From JBBRZF01 sp038236965 (GTDB taxonomy: Bacteria > Acidobacteriota > Terriglobia > Terriglobales > Acidobacteriaceae), in the NCBI GenBank assembly GCA_038236965.1, contig JBBRZF010000024.1, positions 1 to 29,559 on the forward strand: DNA of 29,559 nt, read 5' to 3'. The notes beneath the pieces are model-generated. The model ran no database searches and was not told the origin of the DNA. It saw only the letters and a list, made by a program, of their open reading frames with translations. A program made the position numbers and the translations under genes. This document shows, piece by piece, positions 1 through 6,556 of the stretch. The number at the start of each line of letters is the position of its first letter. Positions within the stretch are counted from its first letter, which is position 1.

Positions 1-2
1 AC

Positions 3-311
3 TGCTGCGACAAGATGGAAAATCATCTGTCCACGGTTTCCATGAACATCGCGGGATTGGAAGCGGGAGACGTCGGCACCATGCTCGACGTGGACCACAA
101 TGTGGCGACGCGAACAGGACTGCACTGCGCGCCGCTGGTTCACCAGCAACTCGGCACGATCGACATCCACGGTGCGGTGCGCTTCTCCATCGGAGCGTTC
201 AATACCGAGACGGATATCGATGCGGCCATCGCGGGTGTGCAACAGATCGCGCGCTGGAGCGCGGAACGCCAGGCAAAAAAGAAATCCGGCCTCGTACTGG
301 TGCACGCGTAG
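3..311 (+). CDS. Cysteine desulfurase-like class V aminotransferase, C-terminal part (5' end outside window)
   Basis: The reading frame is open to the left edge, so this is the end of a longer gene; only about 102 residues are visible. The segment carries the SufS/CsdB-type C-terminal signature: 'TRTGLHCAP', holding the likely persulfide-forming cysteine, then 'GAVRFSIGAFNTETDID', typical of PLP-dependent cysteine desulfurases of the class V aminotransferase fold. Family members release sulfur from cysteine as an enzyme-bound persulfide; the lysine that binds PLP lies outside the window. The next gene starts 6 nt after the stop, so it is probably co-transcribed with the dsrM-dsrK-dsrC-like genes, which suggests, by inference, that it feeds sulfur to DsrC. 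Selenocysteine lyase-like or other class V enzymes cannot be excluded from the tail alone. Confidence 0.85.
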   Translation, partial: CCDKMENHLSTVSMNIAGLEAGDVGTMLDVDHNVATRTGLHCAPLVHQQLGTIDIHGAVRFSIGAFNTETDIDAAIAGVQQIARWSAERQAKKKSGLVLVHA

Positions 312-317
312 ACACAG

Positions 318-1199
318 ATGACCTTACTGCTGTTTCTCGCCATTTACGCCAGCGCGGCCTGCTTCCTCAGTGGATGCATCCTGCGCGTTCGCCAATACGC
401 GACGCTGCCCGCGCATCTTCGGTGGGAGTTGTATCCGGTTCCGCATGAAGCACGGGAGCGCGTCGCGCACGGAGGTTCTTACTTCGAGGAAAGCGAGTGG
501 TGGACCAAGCCTCGTCGCTTCCACCTGGCGGGCGAGCTGCGCGTGATGGCCGAAGAGATTTTCTTGTTCAAAAGTCTCTGGCAAAACAACCGCAATCTTT
601 GGTGGCGATCGTTCTCTTTTCATTTCGGAATGTATTCCGTGTTGGCTGCGCTGGCGCTCTCGTTCACAGGGCTCCTGCCAATGGTTGCGCGCGGTGTTGG
701 TCTCTGCGGATTAACGATGATTGCGTTTGGCGGGTTGGCACTTTTACTGCGCCGAGCCACGAGTAGCGAATCGCACGACTACACGCATATTGCGGACTAT
801 ATCCATCTCGCGGCAATCGCCGCAATCAGCGCGACGGTATTCATGGGCTGCCATGCAGCAAACGCGCCGAGTGTTCGCACCTTCGCGCACGCGCTGTTCA
901 CGGGAAACACAAAGCTGGTTGTTCCACGGACGCTTTCTGCCGGAGTTCTGATGGCGGCTGCGCTACTTGCCTATGTGCCGTATTCGCACATGGCGCACTT
1001 CATCGCGAAATACTTCACCTTCCACGAGGTTCGCTGGGATGACGCGCGCATGGAACCGGGTTCGTCGCTGGAGGCCAAGATGCGCACGAACCTCGCGCGG
1101 AAGCCGACCTGGTATGCGCTTCACCTCGGAGCCGATGGCAAGAAGTCATGGGCAGAGATCGCCTCGACGAATCCGACAAGTCCCGAGGTGCGCTCGTGA
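318..1199 (+). CDS. dsrM: DsrM/NarI-like membrane cytochrome b subunit
   Basis: A 293-residue membrane protein with about five hydrophobic helices: near residues 1-22, 95-115, 120-140, 155-178 and 205-230. Histidines suited to binding heme b lie in or beside the helices, in 'SFHFGMY', 'HIADYIHLA' and 'PYSHMAHFIAKYF'; the last is characteristic of the nitrate reductase gamma/DsrM family. In DsrMK complexes this subunit oxidises menaquinol and passes electrons to the cytoplasmic iron-sulfur subunit DsrK. That fits here, because the next gene encodes a DsrK-like protein and the two overlap by 4 bases (GTGA). The start is the ATG 6 nt after the desulfurase stop; no strong Shine-Dalgarno is visible, consistent with coupling. 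A generic NarI-like subunit of another heterodisulfide reductase-like complex is the main alternative. Confidence 0.8.
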   Translation: MTLLLFLAIYASAACFLSGCILRVRQYATLPAHLRWELYPVPHEARERVAHGGSYFEESEWWTKPRRFHLAGELRVMAEEIFLFKSLWQNNRNLWWRSFSFHFGMYSVLAALALSFTGLLPMVARGVGLCGLTMIAFGGLALLLRRATSSESHDYTHIADYIHLAAIAAISATVFMGCHAANAPSVRTFAHALFTGNTKLVVPRTLSAGVLMAAALLAYVPYSHMAHFIAKYFTFHEVRWDDARMEPGSSLEAKMRTNLARKPTWYALHLGADGKKSWAEIASTNPTSPEVRS

Positions 1200-2803
1200 A
1201 GTCGCCGCAAGACGTTCGTCTACGTGATCTCTCGCAAAGAGAATCCGAACCGCTCTTCGATATTACGCGGGCGCAACTCAGGCCGCTGCCGGATGCATTC
1301 ACGGCTGCCTCGGCGGGGCGTGAGTGGAAGCCGCTGTCCGAGAGCACGGCGTGTGAATGCGGGCTCGACAATACCTGCGCGTTGAATCTTCCGAAACCCA
1401 GTACATGGCAAGAAGAAGATGAACTCGTTCAACGCTTTATCCAAGGCGTGGAGAAGCTATTCACCAGTGAAAATAATTGGGGTTTTCTGCAACCGCTCGT
1501 GCTCACGATGGAGCACTGCACGGGATGCCAGACTTGCTCTGATTCCTGCCACATCTTCGAAGCCAGCGGACGAGCAGAGCCTTACCGTCCCACGTTTCGC
1601 AGCGAGATACTGCGGCGCGTCTACTTCAAGCATGTGAAGAAAGGCGGCCTTGTAAGCAGGCTGCAGCACGGCGATATCGAACTGAACTGGCCGATGATCG
1701 CGCGTCTCGCGGAGCTTGCCTACCGATGCAATCTCTGCCGGCGCTGCGCGCAGAGTTGTCCCATCGGCGCGGATAATGCGCTGGTTGCGCACGAACTGCG
1801 CAAGGTCTTCAGCCAGGAGATGGGCATCGCACCCAAGGAACTACACGAACGCGGGTCCATGTTGCAACTCAAGGTGGGCTCGTCAACCGGGATGTCTCCG
1901 CGCGTGGTCCGCGAGAATATCGAGTTCATCGACGAGGACATCAGCGAGAAGACCGGAGTAGAAGTGCACACGCCGTGGGATGTGGAAGGCGCCGACGTAT
2001 TGCTGGTTCATAACGCGGGCGAGATCCTGGCATGGCCGGAAAATCCCGGAGCCTTTGCGCTGATTCTCAATGCGGCGGGCATCAAGTGGACGATGTCGTC
2101 AGAGCTTCTTGGTTACGATTCCATCAATTACGGACTCTGGTACGACGATGCACAGTTTGCGCGGGTAGCGCTGCGACATGCTGAGGTTGCGCGCAAGCTC
2201 GGAGTGAAGAGGATCGTCATCGGCGAATGCGGGCATGCGCATAAAGCGCTGGGCGTTATCGCCGACCGCCTGCTGATGGGCGACCTGAACATTCCGCGCG
2301 AGAGCTCGCTTACCTTGTTGCGCGACATCGTTCTCAGCGGGTGCCTGAAGCTTGATCCGTCGCGCAACGATTTTCCTGTCACGCTTCACGACCCTTGCAA
2401 CCTGGTGCGGTTGATGGGAATCGTGCAACCGCAGCGCGACATACTGAACCGCATCGCACCGGGATTCCGCGAGATGACGCCGCACGGCGTGAACAACTAT
2501 TGCTGCGGAGGCGGAAGCGGCTTCGCCATCATGACGCCCAACAATTTCGAAGATTGGCGTGCGCAAGTCAGCGGACGCAAAAAGCTGGAACAGATCGTCA
2601 ACGCTTTCTCTGATTGCCTTGACGACGGAAATCCGAAATTCGTTTGCGCACCGTGCAGCAACTGCAAGGGTCAGATACGCGACCTGTTCGTTTACCACGA
2701 TGTATGGAAGAAGAACCGCATCTTCTACGGCGGCATCGCCGAACTCATCGGCAATGCAATGACCGACGTAAAGCCCGGCTTCATTGATTGGGAATGGCAC
2801 TAG
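1196..2803 (+). CDS. dsrK: DsrK/HdrD-like iron-sulfur subunit with CCG domain
   Basis: This is the cytoplasmic catalytic subunit of a DsrMK-type complex. Two 4Fe-4S motifs of the form CxxCxxCxxxC are present ('CTGCQTCSDSC' and 'CNLCRRCAQSCP'). Further on come 'GECGHAHK' and a C-terminal cysteine-rich domain with Cys-X34-CysCys ('HDPC' to 'NYCCGGGSG') and 'CAPCSNC'. In HdrB/HdrD/DsrK such CCG domains hold the noncubane cluster that handles disulfide or trisulfide chemistry. I chose GTG 1196, giving 535 residues, because it overlaps the dsrM stop as GTGA and has GAGG 7 nt upstream; an in-frame ATG at 1148 would give 16 more residues inside dsrM. The dsrC gene starts 22 nt after the stop. The known partner of DsrK is DsrC, so the context fits well. 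Confidence 0.88.
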   Translation: MKSPQDVRLRDLSQRESEPLFDITRAQLRPLPDAFTAASAGREWKPLSESTACECGLDNTCALNLPKPSTWQEEDELVQRFIQGVEKLFTSENNWGFLQPLVLTMEHCTGCQTCSDSCHIFEASGRAEPYRPTFRSEILRRVYFKHVKKGGLVSRLQHGDIELNWPMIARLAELAYRCNLCRRCAQSCPIGADNALVAHELRKVFSQEMGIAPKELHERGSMLQLKVGSSTGMSPRVVRENIEFIDEDISEKTGVEVHTPWDVEGADVLLVHNAGEILAWPENPGAFALILNAAGIKWTMSSELLGYDSINYGLWYDDAQFARVALRHAEVARKLGVKRIVIGECGHAHKALGVIADRLLMGDLNIPRESSLTLLRDIVLSGCLKLDPSRNDFPVTLHDPCNLVRLMGIVQPQRDILNRIAPGFREMTPHGVNNYCCGGGSGFAIMTPNNFEDWRAQVSGRKKLEQIVNAFSDCLDDGNPKFVCAPCSNCKGQIRDLFVYHDVWKKNRIFYGGIAELIGNAMTDVKPGFIDWEWH

Positions 2804-2825
2804 AAATCTACTGCTGGAGTGAGAC

Positions 2826-3143
2826 GTGTCTGTATTCGAGATTCAGGACCGCAAGTACGAAGTGGATGAAGACGGATTTCTGCAGAGTCCCGAGATATGG
2901 GACCGGCATGTCGCCTGCGATTTCGCCACCACGGAGGGCATCACGGAAGTGAGCGAGAGCCATTGGAAGATCGTTCAATACATACGCGACTACTGGCTGC
3001 AGAACGACATTGCGCCCATGGTCCGCAAGATGTGTAAAGAGACTGGATTCAAGCTGAGCGAGATTTACGAGCTGTTTCCTTCGGGCCCTGCCAAGGGCGC
3101 CTGCAAAGTTGCGGGCCTGCCCAAACCCACTGGCTGCGTTTAG
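2826..3143 (+). CDS. dsrC: DsrC, sulfur carrier with two C-terminal cysteines
   Basis: A 105-residue protein matching the DsrC/TusE family along its length, with 'HWKIVQYIRDYW', 'IAPMVRKMCKETGF' and the flexible C-terminal arm 'GACKVAGLPKPTGCV'. The arm holds both redox cysteines exactly 10 residues apart, the second being the penultimate residue. This marks true DsrC; TusE-type tRNA-thiolation proteins keep only the last cysteine. In sulfate reducers DsrC carries sulfur as a trisulfide that DsrMK(JOP) reduces. The start is GTG with GGAG 6 nt upstream. It is the last gene of the desulfurase-dsrM-dsrK-dsrC run. What substrate loads this DsrC without dsrAB nearby is not visible here. Confidence 0.93.
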   Translation: MSVFEIQDRKYEVDEDGFLQSPEIWDRHVACDFATTEGITEVSESHWKIVQYIRDYWLQNDIAPMVRKMCKETGFKLSEIYELFPSGPAKGACKVAGLPKPTGCV

Positions 3144-3150
3144 TTTTTCG

Positions 3151-3177
3151 TCCGGCGAGGATTCGCAACTCGCCGGA
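3151..3177. other. Perfect 9-bp inverted repeat between convergent genes
   Basis: TCCGGCGAG and CTCGCCGGA flank a 9-nt loop, and a flanking G-U and C-G pair can extend the stem. It lies 7 nt past the dsrC stop and about 80 nt past the stop of the opposing kinase gene. Neither strand has a U-run after the stem, so it is a weak candidate for a bidirectional terminator or an RNA 3'-end stabiliser. Confidence 0.4.
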
Positions 3178-3256
3178 TGAACTTCCGTTCAGAAGCTAAT
3201 TCCGAATCCCAGAAGGGTTAAGTTTTTCAGGATTGTCGCGGGGTCGCTAGATACCG

Positions 3257-4618
3257 TTAGCCTACTTCTGAGGCAAGAGGAATGCGTAACTCGATGGCTA
3301 GGCCGCCGCCTTCGGCATTGAAAGCGCGCACGGAACCTCCGTGCAATCGCAACGCACGGTCGGTAATGGCCAGCCCGAGCCCGATTCCGCCGGCCTTGCG
3401 GTCGCGGGCGTCGGCAATGGTATAGAAGGGCAGAAATATTTTGCGAACTTCGTTTTCGGCAACGCCCGTTCCATGGTCGCGGACCGTAAGTTTGACCACT
3501 TCCTGTCGAAACTCCAAGAGCTTTTCCATCCCTACATCGACCGAAGTACCCGGCTTGGTGTAGCGGATGGCGTTGCGGACAACATTCTCGACGGCCCGGC
3601 GCAGCAGTTCTACGTCGCCCTCTACAAAGGTGGGCGAGAGGCCTTGCACCACGATGCTGCTGTCTCGTTCCGTGGCCTCGAGTTGGGCGTCATCGATGAC
3701 TTCGCGCACGAGGCTGTCGAACTCCACTACGGCGAATTCCAAGGGGGTGGTTTTGCTCTCCAGGGTTGAGAGCGTGAGCAATTGCCCAATCAAGGCGTTC
3801 AATCGTTCGGTTTCGCGTTCCACGCGGTCGATCATTCCGGCGGCTTCGGGACTGGTCTTCTGGCGCAGGATTCCGGCGGCGATGCTCAATCTTGCCAAGG
3901 GCGTGCGCAACTCGTGCGAGATGTCAGCAATGAGGCGGTGCTGCGCCGCGACCAGCGACTGTATGCGTTCGGCCATCCGGTTGAAGTCGAAGACAAGCTC
4001 GGCAATCTCGTCCCGACGCTTGGTGGCCGTTTCCACACGGGCCTGCAACTCGCCCCGGGCCAAGCGATGGACGGCAGAGCGCAACTCGACGATAGGCGCG
4101 GTCAGATATCGGGCCAGGAAGAAACACACGATGCCCGAAGTGATGATGAGGATGACGACATGGCTAAGGAGAGACTCGAAGGCTGGTCGCGGAGGCTCTC
4201 CCCCTTCCAGAAACAGACCTACCGCCTGCAGAGGAGCGGGAACATAGGAGAGCGCCGTCGTCACCAAGATCAGGCGTTGTTGTGGGTCGTAGCGCGAAGC
4301 AACTCGCGCCTTCAGAAACTCGCGCACGAGCGCCGGCACTTCGCGGCCGCCAATGTCATTCCCGCTGCGGTCGATGAGATAGAGCTGGACACCTGCGCTG
4401 GACGCCAGCTCCTGCGCGTAGGCCTTCACGCCCGGCGTTCCCTTGGTGTCGAACTCGTGGATGGCAAGTTCGCCATAGGTGCGCAGTGCGGTAAGGGTGG
4501 CGTTGGTCACCATGGGCGACGGCGTGGTTTTTGCAGGGGGATAGAAGATGACGGAGATAATGATTTCGAGGACGAGCGCCGCCCAGAACGACAGGAAAAT
4601 CTTTTTGAAGACGTTCAT
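3257..4618 (-). CDS. CpxA-like membrane sensor histidine kinase
   Basis: A 453-residue kinase. Membrane helix 1 is near residues 7-26, a periplasmic sensor region of about 120 residues follows, and helix 2 is near 150-172. HAMP runs about 170-222. The dimerisation/phosphoacceptor domain has 'ISHELRTPLARL' (His235), and the ATPase domain has an N box 'ENVVRNAIRY' (Asn349), 'DHGTGV' and 'GGIGLGLAI'. The motifs and the OmpR-family partner upstream place it near CpxA, which senses envelope stress, but the periplasmic domain here does not identify a signal. It starts 6 nt after the regulator stop, so the two genes form one operon. It converges on dsrC. Confidence 0.92.
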   Translation of the reverse strand: MNVFKKIFLSFWAALVLEIIISVIFYPPAKTTPSPMVTNATLTALRTYGELAIHEFDTKGTPGVKAYAQELASSAGVQLYLIDRSGNDIGGREVPALVREFLKARVASRYDPQQRLILVTTALSYVPAPLQAVGLFLEGGEPPRPAFESLLSHVVILIITSGIVCFFLARYLTAPIVELRSAVHRLARGELQARVETATKRRDEIAELVFDFNRMAERIQSLVAAQHRLIADISHELRTPLARLSIAAGILRQKTSPEAAGMIDRVERETERLNALIGQLLTLSTLESKTTPLEFAVVEFDSLVREVIDDAQLEATERDSSIVVQGLSPTFVEGDVELLRRAVENVVRNAIRYTKPGTSVDVGMEKLLEFRQEVVKLTVRDHGTGVAENEVRKIFLPFYTIADARDRKAGGIGLGLAITDRALRLHGGSVRAFNAEGGGLAIELRIPLASEVG

Positions 4619-4624
4619 GCCGCC

Positions 4625-5308
4625 TCAGTCGATCTCGGAATAGATGTAGCCAACGCCTCGTATCGTTTTGATCGGGTCCACGGAACCGCGCGGCTCGCAA
4701 AGCTTTTTGCGGATCTTGCTTACATGCACATCAATGGTGCGATCCAGCAATCCTATCTCGCGCCCGAAAACCGTTCTCGCCAGTTGCTCGCGGGTGACGA
4801 CGGTTCCGCTCGAACGCAGGAGCAATTCCAGGAGGTTGAATTCCATCGCGGTGAGGATGATGTTTTCGCCCGAACGCGTGACCGTCCGGCGCGCCGGATC
4901 CATTTCGACGTCGCCGACGTGAAGCCTGGCAGCGCGTCGCGGCTCGGTGTGAGAGCGGCGCAGGATGGCCCGAATACGTGCCAGTAATTCGCGCGGATTG
5001 CAAGGCTTTGGCAGGTAATCATCCGACCCGAGTTCCAGTCCGATGATGCGATCGATCTCCGCACCGCGTGCGGTCAGCAGCAACACCGGTACCTGGCTCG
5101 ATGTACGCAGGTTGCGAAGCACGTCGAGTCCGTTCATTCCCGGAAGCATGATGTCGAGCACGACGAGGTCATAATTGCCGGCGGCGGCCTTCTGCAAGCC
5201 GGCGTTACCTTCATGCACCGCGTCCACGGAATAGCCCTCCGTGGAGAGGAACTCGCACGTAAGTTCACAGAGTTCCATGTCGTCATCGATGATGAGCACG
5301 CGTTCCAT
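4625..5308 (-). CDS. CpxR/OmpR-family response regulator
   Basis: A 227-residue DNA-binding response regulator. The receiver domain has the acidic triad 'DDD' at residues 8-10, phosphoacceptor Asp52 in 'VLDIMLPG', Thr in 'LLTARG' and Lys101 in 'LPKP'. The C-terminal winged helix (about 130-225) has 'LTAMEFNLLELLL', 'RTIDVHVSKIRKKL' and 'IKTIRGVGYIY', typical of OmpR/PhoB proteins. I start at ATG 5308, because the family begins directly with 'M..VLIIDDD'; an ATG at 5323 and a TTG at 5326 are alternatives, and none has a good Shine-Dalgarno. The cognate kinase follows at 6 nt. A direct repeat resembling a CpxR box lies just upstream, hinting at autoregulation. Confidence 0.93.
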   Translation of the reverse strand: MERVLIIDDDMELCELTCEFLSTEGYSVDAVHEGNAGLQKAAAGNYDLVVLDIMLPGMNGLDVLRNLRTSSQVPVLLLTARGAEIDRIIGLELGSDDYLPKPCNPRELLARIRAILRRSHTEPRRAARLHVGDVEMDPARRTVTRSGENIILTAMEFNLLELLLRSSGTVVTREQLARTVFGREIGLLDRTIDVHVSKIRKKLCEPRGSVDPIKTIRGVGYIYSEID

Positions 5309-5342
5309 ACTTATTTTGTACATCAATCCAGCACAGATGGCG

Positions 5343-5369
5343 GTAAAGAAGTGTTAAAGCGCGGTTATA
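5343..5369 (-). promoter_or_regulatory. Possible CpxR-type box and -10 element upstream of the regulator
   Basis: Read on the plus strand, GTAAA (5343-5347), five bases, then GTTAA (5353-5357) differs by one base from the direct repeat GTAAA-N5-GTAAA bound by CpxR in enterobacteria. On the minus strand TATAAC (5364-5369) lies just upstream of it and could be the -10 of the regulator-kinase operon, which would put the box at or just after the transcription start. The -35 is poor. The placement suggests autoregulation, but the match is short. Confidence 0.33.
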
Positions 5370-5783
5370 GGCGCCCCTAGTGGCGACTGACGTGCCTTCC
5401 GGCGATCACAAAACTTCAGATTCCTTTTCCATCACTTTACGGCCAACGCTGGTTGGGCGGTGTTTCCTCTTTATCGGGCAAACAACCAAGGAGTGGGAGC
5501 AGCAACTCGACCGGATGTTCCCGCCCTCGCGTTAACGGCCATTCCAGATAGGGGCGGATGCCTGAATATCGGCTGGGCCTGAATCCATCGAGTGATTGTG
5601 CCGATAGGGAAGTTGAAGGCAAAGCGCGCGCTGATAGGTCGGGTGCGCAGTGGCGTTCGGCGGCTTGCGTGGTGTGCGGGCGTGCCGGAGGTGAGTGCGT
5701 GAGTTGGCACAAATATTTACACCAGTACACAAGTCTTTACCGGGCTTGACGAGCGCGCGGGTTCAGATGTGCGAGGAGTTTTG
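5370..5783. other. Gene-free stretch between divergent genes
   Basis: No convincing coding region is seen on either strand. The short minus-strand frames at 5437-5730 are rich in Pro, Arg and His, have no recognisable motif and no ribosome site. Upstream signals for both the CpxR-like operon and the receiver gene must lie here. GCCGATAG at 5600-5607 resembles a sigma28 -10 but has no TAAA at the right distance. No tRNA or known riboswitch pattern was recognised. Confidence 0.5.
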
Positions 5784-6215
5784 ATGCAGAACCTGGTTTC
5801 GTGCCTTACGCCTCGAGTGCAGCGCGGGGAAGGTGATTTCCCATTTTTCGACGATGCAATCCGTATCGTTGTCGCCGATGCTGCTATTGAATTTCGCGAG
5901 GCTACTTGCGACCTGCTGAAAGCGTTCTTCGATGTGGAGATTTCCGGTTGCGCCAAAGATGGATTCGAAGCGCTACAACTGGCAATCGCTTTCGAGCCAG
6001 ACCTGCTCATCATGGACGCCGGACTACCCGGGCTCAGCGGTTTCGCTACGGCATCGCTGGTAGCGGATGCTTGTCCCACGACCCAGATATTGATGATCTC
6101 CAGCGACAGCTCTCCGCGACTGCGCGAATCGAGCATCGCCGCAGGCGCACACGGCTTCAGTTCAAAAGCTGATCTCGCCATCCTCTTCGCTGAACTATGT
6201 GGTCCCGCGTCCTGA
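5784..6215 (+). CDS. Stand-alone response regulator receiver protein
   Basis: A 143-residue protein with one receiver domain and no output domain. After a 25-residue N-terminal extension come 'IRIVVADAAIEFREA', phosphoacceptor Asp78 in 'LLIMDAGLPG', Ser in 'MISSD' and Lys in 'GFSSKAD'. The residue pattern is closest to receivers of the NarL/LuxR family, which normally continue into a helix-turn-helix. Here the protein stops right after the domain. The first acidic pocket has 'AD' where most have 'DD'. I chose ATG 5784 because GAGGAG lies 5 nt upstream; an upstream GTG at 5769 is less likely. No kinase is adjacent on the same strand, so the phosphodonor is unknown. Confidence 0.83.
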   Translation: MQNLVSCLTPRVQRGEGDFPFFDDAIRIVVADAAIEFREATCDLLKAFFDVEISGCAKDGFEALQLAIAFEPDLLIMDAGLPGLSGFATASLVADACPTTQILMISSDSSPRLRESSIAAGAHGFSSKADLAILFAELCGPAS

Positions 6216-6543
6216 CGCGCTCAGAGTCGTCCGTCTCGGCCCACGAATCGCGTTTCGCACTGTCTACTTCCTCTGAGGTATTTACGTTTCAGTTTGGCAA
6301 AAAACCTGCGGATTCAGTAAAGTTCCCTCTCAATTCACTTGAATTCATTCCAGAGTAGTGTCAGGATGTCGTCGCTCCGCTCCGTTATGAAAAAGAAGCT
6401 TTTAAATGGGTCATAAGCAGCCCCCTATCTGCTTTCGGCTCTTCTCGGCCCGATTTTCCATCGGTTTCGGAAAGACTCCTGTTCATGACAGACAGCGCAT
6501 ATGGCCTCGCGCCATACAAAAACGTTACTCGGAAAATTTGAAC
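6216..6543. other. Gene-free stretch upstream of the giant secreted-protein gene
   Basis: No coding region was found. The stretch holds three small perfect inverted repeats: AATTCA-CT-TGAATT at 6332-6345, AAGCAG with CTGCTT around an 8-nt loop at 6415-6434, and TATGGC-CTCGC-GCCATA at 6500-6516. The last two lie within about 140 nt of the start codon and could form leader hairpins. No known riboswitch consensus was recognised. A strong ribosome site AGGAGGG at 6544-6550 follows. Confidence 0.4.
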
Positions 6544-6556
6544 AGGAGGGTCCTCC

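Noticed and set aside
3782..4987. Open plus-strand frame of 401 codons opposite the kinase and regulator genes
   Set aside because: It is the mirror of two clear genes, has no family similarity, no ribosome site and an odd composition.
5600..5607. GCCGATAG resembling a sigma28 -10
   Set aside because: No TAAA-like -35 at the required distance, and no flagellar gene follows.
5704..5720. TTGGCAC followed by an AT-rich stretch, as in a sigma54 promoter
   Set aside because: The -12 GC is missing at the proper spacing.
5437..5730. Short minus-strand frames upstream of the receiver gene
   Set aside because: Low-complexity Pro/Arg/His composition, no ribosome site and no known motif.
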